From Rhizopus sp. PT2906 (Eukaryota; Mucoromycota; Mucoromycetes; Mucorales; Rhizopodaceae): 64,000 bases of DNA. The stretch covers positions 1 to 64,000 of the forward strand of contig JAMYHX010000124.1 of NCBI GenBank assembly GCA_025529335.1. The letters run 5' to 3'. The position numbers were made by a program, and so were the translations under genes. Below are positions 57,096 through 64,000 of the stretch, in pieces. The number at the start of each line of letters is the position of its first letter. Position 1 is the first letter of the stretch. The notes beneath the pieces are model-generated. The model saw nothing but the letters and a program-made list of their open reading frames with translations, had not been told where the DNA came from and searched no databases.

Positions 57096-59167
57096 TTATT
57101 GTTTCTTGGGATAATTGTAAATCTCGACTCCTTCGATTCCTTCTACAGAGAATCCAAAGATTTGACCATAGAACCATTGTTCTAGCTCTATTGTTCGCTT
57201 GATATTTTCTGCACGACGGAAGCCTACAGAAAATGATGAGTATATGGATTACTGCTACCTTTTAATTTTTACCATGAGCTTCTCCTTCATAAAGAACATA
57301 TGCCACAGGTAGGCCTTTCTCTTTGAGTGCCTTGACCATGATTTCAGACTGAGAAGGAGGTACAACCTTATCTTCGGATCCCTGGAAGAAGATGACGGGA
57401 CAATCGATCCTGTCTGCACTGAACAAGGGAGAACGTTCCTTGTAGATCTCTTCGTCTTTGGGATATTCACCGATCAATCGATCAGGATATCTTGATTCAA
57501 ACTTGTGTGTTTCCTTAGCGAGCAAGGTTATATCTGAGATACCATACTTGCAGCAACCGGCCTTGAACACGTCACGGAAGGCAAGAGAGGCCAAGGTGGT
57601 GAAACCGCCTGCGCTGCCGCCGACAATAGAGAGCTTGTTGCGATCGACGAGGCCTTGATCGGCAAGATAGAGAGCAGCGTTACAGCAGTCATCAACATCG
57701 ACAATACCCCATTTCTTCTGCAGACGGTTACGGTACTCACGTCCATACCCTGTACTGCCACCGTAATTGACATCGACGAGGGCAAAACCACGACTGGTCC
57801 AGTATTGATAGCTTCGGTTGAACGCGTTTGTGGCCCGAGTGGTAGGTCCACCATGAGAGACCACACGAAGAGGGGGTAAGCCTTCACCTTGATACTTGGG
57901 GTTCTTGGGCTCATAAAAGTAAGCGTAGGCGGTCTTGCCATCAGTAGTGGGGAACGCGATTTCTTTGCCGATCGAGATGTACGCATCATCCAGTGGCTCG
58001 GTTATGGGGCCCTTCAAGGTCGACAGGACATTAGCCGTGTCTGGATCAAGAGCCAATAACTGAGTGGGTTGGGTAGGAGAAGATGCGTTGACAACCACAA
58101 TTTCCTTGCCATTGTGGATGCAGGTACGGACCTGAGAAAAGTGCTCATAGCTCTTCAAAGGGATATCATTCAGAGTCTTTTGTTCAATGTCCAAGATCGC
58201 CAGACGATCCTTGTTGATGCACACAACTCTTGTTGCGTCAGTTTGGAAAGGGGCATAGCTCGAATCATTGAATGTCCAAGCAGGACCCGCGAATTCTTGT
58301 TGGAGGGGTTGCTTGAACAAGAGTTGAATGGGCTCATAGGTGGTGTAAGAGTAGAGGTTCCAGAAACCTGTGCGGTCGGAAGCAAAATAAAGTTTACCAT
58401 CGACACCAAAGTTCAATTGCTAAGGAAATGATTAGAAATGGCATAGGTGCATGTTGGAAATAAAATGTTACCGTGATAGATTCGTTAATGTCCTCACCGG
58501 CAATACATTTGATTGACCTGACGTCAAGAGCTTCATTCTTATATTCAACCGTAGCAAAGTACAAACGTGTGAAATCCCAGGGCATATTGGGATGATCCCA
58601 AGCGATATAAGCCAATGAATCATCGTGTAAGCGAGGACAACCATAAAAGTCGGCTCCTTCTGCCAACACGGTCTCATGTCCCGTCGTGAGGTCAATTGTG
58701 ACCAGCGTGTTGATCACATCCTTAGGCTCCTCCTTTTCGAAATGTTCTTCACGTACACACACAAGGAACTTCATGCTTTGGTGAATGTCTATATCTGCGT
58801 ATCTGTAGAGTGTATTATCCTTTGTCAGCGGCTGAATATTCTCGGGCTCATCCAAGTGGATCTTGTACAGACGCGAGTCCTCATTATTTGAAAATATCAA
58901 GAGACCATTTCTGACCTTGAAGCTACCTCCTCCATACTCGTGCACGCGTGTTCTGCAGTTGAAGCTAAGAGGTAAGAGTGGTTTGGCAGGTTCGTCATTG
59001 ACGAGTGATTTCATAAAGATCTGACCGCGTCCTTTTTCGGCTGGGACAATCTCGTTCCAGTAGACGTAACCACCGTCAATACAGACATCAGTGGCTGAAT
59101 AACCTGCAGAAAGTGACTCGGCTGTAATGGGTGATTCCCAAGATCCAAAGGGTTTTGTTTCGACCAT
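57096..59167 (-). CDS. S9-family serine peptidase (acylaminoacyl/dipeptidyl type)
   Basis: Exons 58472-59167, 57273-58419, 57096-57223 on the minus strand give 656 aa. The N-terminal ~370 residues form a beta-propeller (for example YASDRTG-type and ASDRTGFWNLY blades), the rest an alpha/beta hydrolase. Catalytic triad: Ser501 in GGSAGG, Asp582 in GSEDKVVPP and His614 in GEAHGF; the His codon is the last full codon before intron 2, and the following Gly is split by it. VVSHGGPT supplies the oxyanion-hole region. It releases short N-terminal peptides in the cytosol or vacuole lumen; no signal peptide or membrane anchor is seen, favouring cytosol. Subfamily S9C is the likely placement. Confidence 0.92.
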
Positions 59168-59970
59168 GTTTAAAGAAAAAAAAAAGGACGTAATACTTTT
59201 TATCGCAGCTTTAAAGCGAATTGCCTTAAATGCCGATGTCTTACAAATAAGGAAATGTCATTATTGCGTTCTCTTATAAAGCAACTATTTTTTTTTTTTT
59301 TTCATTGACAAGTGATGACTCATTTATATATAAAAGCAAGTTATGACAAGCCAGTTTTTCTTTAAAAGAAAAGGGTGTTGATTAGATAAATAACACATCA
59401 TGAGGGGAAATTGGTTCTCCTTAAAATAAATCAAGGTTTGATCACGAATAGCTTAAACATGAATGCACTTTCCCGAGAAAGTTGTTCAATTAGACGCATA
59501 CATGTAGCTTGGTCTATATTTCCTTTTACAGAATACTTGACCATTTCTTATTCTTTCCCCCCTTGTTTCTTTGGATCAAATAGACTACTTTGTGAAAATG
59601 GCATGATTAAGTTATACATAAAATTACTGTGGCACTCTCGAATGGTATCAGCAGACAAAGGAGAGGGGCGCCACTCTTTTATTTATAGATCAAAAAAGGT
59701 TAAACAATCTTTTGTAGTGAAAAAAAGTATCTAAAATGTTCCGAGCTGAAAAAGGATATGTGTATGTGTGTGCGTGTGCGTGTAAGAATGCATTAAATAA
59801 CTAATAACAAAAAAAATTCATGCATATTTATTTAAAAGCAATAAAGGTAATAAACACATCAAAGACGTCTGTTATAATAACAATGCTATATTGCCAAGCA
59901 ATTTGACATACAGATTCTCGGTCTGTTGTATACAAATAATTCATTGCAGCTCTATTTATAAAAGAACACT
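59168..59970. other. intergenic, no gene supported
   Basis: AT-rich upstream of the peptidase; a plus-strand 107-codon frame (59411-59734) has no coding character that I can support. Confidence 0.35.
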
Positions 59971-60019
59971 ATGCGTGTATAATAAGATCTACTTGTATGT
60001 CATTTTATTATACACGCAT
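59971..60019. repeat. perfect 15-bp inverted repeat (hairpin)
   Basis: ATGCGTGTATAATAA at 59971-59985 and its exact reverse complement at 60005-60019, loop of 19 bp. It lies in a gene-free stretch downstream of the small ORF at 60393 and could be a cruciform, a terminator-like structure or a MITE remnant. Confidence 0.55.
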
Positions 60020-60392
60020 AAAGTATTATATTATACATGTCTTTATGTATGAAGCATAACTCAAACAGAGTATGCCTCACATGTCTTCAATGTGTCTATT
60101 TGATTTCTTTCTCCGAATGATTACTGTTTTGTTTTATCTTATCACACTGTTTAATGACCCTCCTTAATTTCCAAATAAAGTGATCTTTTATCAAATCCAT
60201 TATTATTATTATTGTTATCTTTCTTTTATTTCAAACTAGCAAAAAAAAAAAGAGAAAGAGAGAAGAGTTGGATGAATATGTATAAAATGGTGGTATGAGG
60301 TATAATTTTGTATATGTAAAAAGGAAGGGAAAAAAAAAAAAAGAAGAAGGTTATATATGTGTGTGTGCTATGTACATGAGAGAAAAGGGTTG

Positions 60393-60698
60393 TTATAGGT
60401 TGGAAGTGTAAACTAAGAATCCATTTCGATGATTGAAATTGTAATAGAGTTGAACATTAGGTTTATCTTGTATTTTATCATTTTGTTGTTGTTGCTGTTG
60501 TTGTTGTTCTTCTTCTCTTGTCAATTCATTTAGACAAGTGTCAAACCAATGTTGTTCTAATAGATCTTCTTTAGGTCCTCGTAGTAAATTGGTAATCAAG
60601 ACATATTTGCGTATGGATAAATCAATACGTGTCTGATCGTACTCGGCTAATTTCGCATAAGATAGTAATTCGATGTTATCTTTTATATTTTCATTCAT
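60393..60698 (-). CDS. unrecognised 101-aa protein with poly-Gln
   Basis: Single frame from ATG 60698 to stop 60393. A helical N-terminal part (DNIELLSYAKLAEYDQTRIDLSIRKYVLITNLLRGPKEDLLEQHWFDTC would be one compact fold), a run of eight Gln, then NVQLYYNFNHRNGFLVYTSNL. It is divergent to epsin with a 344-bp shared promoter region. The ordered composition suggests a real gene; function unknown. Confidence 0.6.
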   Translation of the reverse strand: MNENIKDNIELLSYAKLAEYDQTRIDLSIRKYVLITNLLRGPKEDLLEQHWFDTCLNELTREEEQQQQQQQQNDKIQDKPNVQLYYNFNHRNGFLVYTSNL

Positions 60699-60799
60699 TG
60701 TCAAATCAATTATAAAAAGTAAAGTAAAGGGAAAGAAGAAAGAAAGAAAGAAAAATGATCGAATGTGAAATTTATATTCTCTTTAATCTACTGCGGAAG

Positions 60800-60807
60800 T
60801 GACGTCG
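60800..60807. promoter_or_regulatory. TGACGTCG CRE-like site in a divergent promoter
   Basis: TGACGTCG, with the palindromic core GACGTC, lies between the small ORF start (60698, minus) and epsin start (61043, plus). It matches the CRE core recognised by ATF/CREB-type bZIP proteins. Regulation of either gene by it is inference. Confidence 0.4.
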
Positions 60808-61042
60808 CGCAGCTCATCCTTTAAGATGTCTATCACAAAAAGGAGTTCTGCTTCTCTCTTTATGTTTTCGGAAATAATTGGGCCAATTCCATTGCGACAT
60901 TCATTTAGATTATTTTACAAATAAATAAAAAAATGATTGACACACACCTTCGTGTTACTCCACTTCAAAATAACAATTTCTCTTTTTAGTAATTTTTTAA
61001 TTCTTTTTCTCTTCTTTCTTTCTTTTTTTTTTTTTATTCATT

Positions 61043-62923
61043 ATGGCAGGAAAAGGTGTAGTCAGAAGCATGTGAGTCATAAAGTGTCACCTTATTTTAT
61101 TACTTATTTTAGTAGTAAAAACTATGCAAAAGGATTTAGTGAAGTACAAATTAAAGTAAGAGAGGCAACATCGAATGACCCTCATGGACCCAGTGGTGTC
61201 ATTCTAAATGAACTGGCTCAACTTACTTTTAACGAGTAAGATCTAGAAATAATGTGCCAACATTGTTACTTATTCTTTAGACATGACTTTATTGAAATCA
61301 TGGATATGCTTGATAAACGACTGAATGACAAGGGCAAAAATTGGAGACACGTCTTTAAAGTAGGAATATATCAAAAAAAAAAGAAAGAAAAACTTATATG
61401 ATCATAGGCATTAGTCGTCTTGGATTATTTATTACATTTTGGATCTGAAAATGTGGTCTTGTATGCAAAAGAAAATGTATATGTGATCAAGACACTCAGA
61501 GAATTTCAACATTTGGATGACGCTGGAAGAGATGTTGGACATAATGGTATAAACAATACCATGTCTATATCTTTAATAACACCCCTCTTATAGTTCGACA
61601 AAGGGCAAATGAAGTAACCAGCTTAATATTGGATGATCAACGACTGAGAGATGAAAGAAAATCACGTCACTCATTGCAAGATAGGGTATGGAGTATAGAT
61701 TATACGTCAACAGCTTTGACCAGAAGAAACGAACCGAGGTATATAGATGAAGAACGAGATTTACAGAGAGCCATTGAAGAGAGCAAACGTCTGGCAGAGA
61801 TAGAATCCAAAAAACGAGGAGACAGGTAAATGGATTATACTTGTATAACAGATTTTAATTTCATTGTAGTGATGCTGATCTGGCAAGAGCGATTGAGGAA
61901 AGTGAGAGAGAAGCTCGAGAAATGGAAAGGAAACGAAGAGAACAATTAGACAAGACAAATTTTGATAATTTGTTTGGATTACAAACGTCAAGTCCATCAT
62001 TGTAAGTTGCGGGAGTAATAATATAAGCATAAAAATAGCTGGCTCATGATGATTGCAGATCAAACCCATTCCCCACAACTCAACGCTTTGACCCGCTTTT
62101 TCAATCACAGCAACAACAGATACTGCCGCAGACTCAACCGCAGATTCAACCGCAGTGGCCGCAGTCTACTGGCATGTCATTTGCTGACCCTATTACAGCT
62201 ACACAACAACAACAACAACAACAGCAGAATAACCCATACTATTCTAGTCCACTTCAAGCACAAATAACAGGGTATCCAACAGGATATGCGTATCAAAATA
62301 CACTTCAAGCACAGATGACAGGATACCCCCCACAGCAAACATCATCATTTTCATCGGGACAAATTCCTCAGTTTCAGGCACAGATGACCGGAATTCAGAA
62401 TAGTCATAACCCATTTGGACAAATGAATGCCCAGGTAAATGATTGACAACTTGGCTCGTGCACGACACATTTAGAGACTAAAATCTCAAATGGGATAGAC
62501 AACAGGATCAGCTGTTGGAGCAGAAGGATGGATAAGACCAAGGTAAAAAAAAAATATATTTTTTTCCCAGAAGATAATAGAAGAATGACCGTAACATGAT
62601 GTCATTCTATAGCAACGGTATAGATACGTTCGGTAACACAGGCAATCTTCGTATCCCTTTGTAGGTTGAAAAGCATACAAAAATGAATCTTATTGACACT
62701 GTTATAGTGGTACAGGATTCGCCAACACATTGGCAACACAACACACTTCCAACAACTTATTTTCAGAGGTAACAATGATATAATCAATTAATTACTCAAG
62801 GGCTTATTTGTATTATAGCCAATTGAGCATCCCAGTCGTAACCCTTTTGGTACATCAAATAATAAGAGTTTACTTGAATTGATGCAAGAACAGAAATTGA
62901 AAGGACAGCAAAGCTCTTTTTAA
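61043..62923 (+). CDS. epsin, ENTH-domain endocytic adaptor
   Basis: Eleven exons: 61043-61071, 61116-61235, 61281-61359, 61408-61546, 61594-61825, 61870-62001, 62059-62434, 62499-62542, 62613-62660, 62708-62768, 62819-62923; 454 aa. ENTH domain: RSIKNYAKGFSEVQIKVREATSNDPHGPS, HDFIEIMDMLDKRLNDKGKNWRHVFKALVVLDYLLHFGSENVV, VRQRANEV. Two ubiquitin-interacting motifs follow (DLQRAIEESKRLAE and DLARAIEESEREAR), then a Gln-rich tail with repeated LQAQMTGY units and NPF motifs (SNPFPT, HNPFGQ, RNPFGTS) that bind EH-domain proteins. Known role: PtdIns(4,5)P2 binding and cargo recruitment in clathrin-mediated endocytosis (yeast Ent1/Ent2). The first acceptor is a tandem TAGTAG at 61110-61115; the second AG gives the consensus RSIKNY. 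Confidence 0.95.
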
Positions 62924-63161
62924 ATAATAAAATATAATATTAAGGGCGAAACCAATCAAAATGATTATTTTGATATTTTTAATATATACACACACAAGCA
63001 TACACACACACTCACACACACACACACACAAAAGCAAGTTTACATCGTCACTCTTACATGTAAGTTCTTATCTCAAAAGTATAAATTCTACTTTTAAATT
63101 TTTTTTTTTTATTTCTTTCTTCTTCCTTCTTCTTTTAATTGTTTCTGATATTCTATTAAAC
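62924..63161. repeat. (CA)n microsatellite and 5' flank
   Basis: An imperfect CA/TA-rich microsatellite at about 62986-63033 between the epsin stop and the next gene, then a pyrimidine-rich leader to the ATG at 63162. Confidence 0.7.
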
Positions 63162-64000
63162 ATGTCAAATACTTTAACAATGCATAATTATGCAAATAAA
63201 AAACGTGTGACATTAAACAAGAAGTCATTACTATTAGACTATCGTCAACCAGAGCAAGAACGGCAAGTGGAAGCAAATGACTATACACGACAATTAGTGA
63301 CCAGTGCACTTCATTTACCATCCTCTACTGGTGTGAATATCATTCAATCTAGTCCCATAAATACCAGTGATAAAAGGGTCATTGATTTACCTCGTATCTT
63401 AAAATCTTCTATTCGTGCACCAAAATCAGCTCCTTGTAGTCCAACAAAATCAGTACAATTCGATAAAGAAAACTTGGAAAATATCTGTTATTTCAGAAAG
63501 GCTCAAACACCTTTAACCATCAGTCATCGGAAAAATATCTTTTGGGCTGATAGTGATGACGATGAAGAAGAAGACGAAGAAGAAGAAGAAAAGAAAGAGG
63601 CTACGCTGGTATTTCCTAACTGGTCTAATGGTCGATTGGCAGATATCATTGATAAAAGAAATAAGGTGATTCGTATTGAAAAAGGTTTCTTTACTGTAAA
63701 AGATAACATACTTCACGGCAAAGTACTGGTACGTAACCTGGACTATCAAAAGGCGGTGACAGTTCGATACACGTTTGATTATTGGGAAACAGTTCAGAAT
63801 GTGCATGCAATTTATCAATCAAATTATCATTCTAATACGCTTTATGATGTCTTTACATTCAAGATCAACATTCAATCCAGTTCGCTTTATTTTGCTATTC
63901 ACTATAAAGTAGGATCTCAAGAATTTTGGGATAATAATGACTGTAAAAATTATGAAATTCAATTTGTACATAATCGTCCAACCTCTACTACTATGAACAA
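63162..64000 (+). CDS. CBM21-domain protein phosphatase 1 targeting subunit (partial)
   Basis: Open from ATG 63162 to the right edge (279 codons shown, no stop, no intron needed). KSVQFDKENLE carries an RVxF-type motif (SVQF) for PP1 binding. A very acidic run (DSDDDEEEDEEEEE) precedes the carbohydrate-binding CBM21 domain: GKVLVRNLDYQKAVTVRYTFDYWET, DVFTFKINI, LYFAIHYKVG, EFWDNNDCKNYEI. This is the layout of Gac1/PPP1R3 proteins, which bring PP1 to glycogen and activate glycogen synthase. The C-terminus lies outside the window. Confidence 0.88.
   Translation, partial: MSNTLTMHNYANKKRVTLNKKSLLLDYRQPEQERQVEANDYTRQLVTSALHLPSSTGVNIIQSSPINTSDKRVIDLPRILKSSIRAPKSAPCSPTKSVQFDKENLENICYFRKAQTPLTISHRKNIFWADSDDDEEEDEEEEEKKEATLVFPNWSNGRLADIIDKRNKVIRIEKGFFTVKDNILHGKVLVRNLDYQKAVTVRYTFDYWETVQNVHAIYQSNYHSNTLYDVFTFKINIQSSSLYFAIHYKVGSQEFWDNNDCKNYEIQFVHNRPTSTTMN

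Noticed and set aside
62986..63033. Repeat array considered as CRISPR-like
   Set aside because: A simple CA dinucleotide microsatellite in a eukaryotic genome; no spacers.
63513..63818. Minus-strand ORFs rich in Ser/Phe
   Set aside because: They are the antisense of the acidic and CBM21 parts of the open gene on the plus strand.

Overview
This is AT-rich fungal nuclear DNA. The genes carry many short GT-AG introns (about 45-75 bp), and coding islands alternate with repeat-rich stretches. The mix of relics (DIRS-type and LINE retroelements, Tc1/mariner, Rpn-like nucleases, and PD-(D/E)XK-like hypothetical proteins that I associate with expanded families of this lineage) points to Mucoromycota, most likely Mucorales. 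The lineage call is inference from family content; species cannot be named.

Layout. 1-4,100: decayed Ty3/gypsy integrase, a 200-bp near-identical direct repeat, and two MITEs. 4,157-9,900: a PH-domain Spo71/Mug56-like protein, a PAC1-type proteasome assembly chaperone ending in an HbYX motif, a 58-aa Tom6-like membrane protein, and HGH1. 9,997-13,800: transposon cluster with a hairpin MITE, a dead DD34E transposase, and a 1,738-bp element with 278-bp terminal inverted repeats, a 4-bp target duplication and one broken PD-(D/E)XK-like gene, inserted in another reading frame. 14,139-26,757: a SET-domain methyltransferase, a 2,964-aa FMP27/BLTP2 lipid-transfer protein, and an unrecognised protein. 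27,000-37,800: graveyard of MITEs, an Rpn-like relic, DIRS, LINEs and an RZ zinc finger, with two intact genes in it (an 83-aa membrane protein and MTQ1). 38,333-50,887: hexokinase, chorismate mutase ARO7, a nucleoplasmin-like acidic protein, MON2. 51,560-64,000: bZIP factor, C2H2 relic, STT3, S9 peptidase, a small poly-Q ORF, epsin, and the 5' part of a CBM21/PP1-targeting subunit.

The genes are housekeeping functions without operon logic: membrane traffic and contact sites (FMP27, MON2, epsin), protein biogenesis and quality control (STT3, HGH1, PAC1, MTQ1), primary metabolism (hexokinase, ARO7) and glycogen control (CBM21). Neighbouring genes are often tightly convergent (29-116 bp between stops). 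Exon joins were built by hand from GT/AG signals, reading frame and family knowledge; no database was searched.

The most novel object is the long-TIR element at 11,910-13,647. Removing it together with one ATTT copy restores an open frame across the site. Other points of interest are a TIR-defined MITE family carrying a CACGTG box, a second hairpin MITE family, a nucleoplasmin-like protein with no FKBP domain, and a single-base frameshift in an otherwise intact SET gene.
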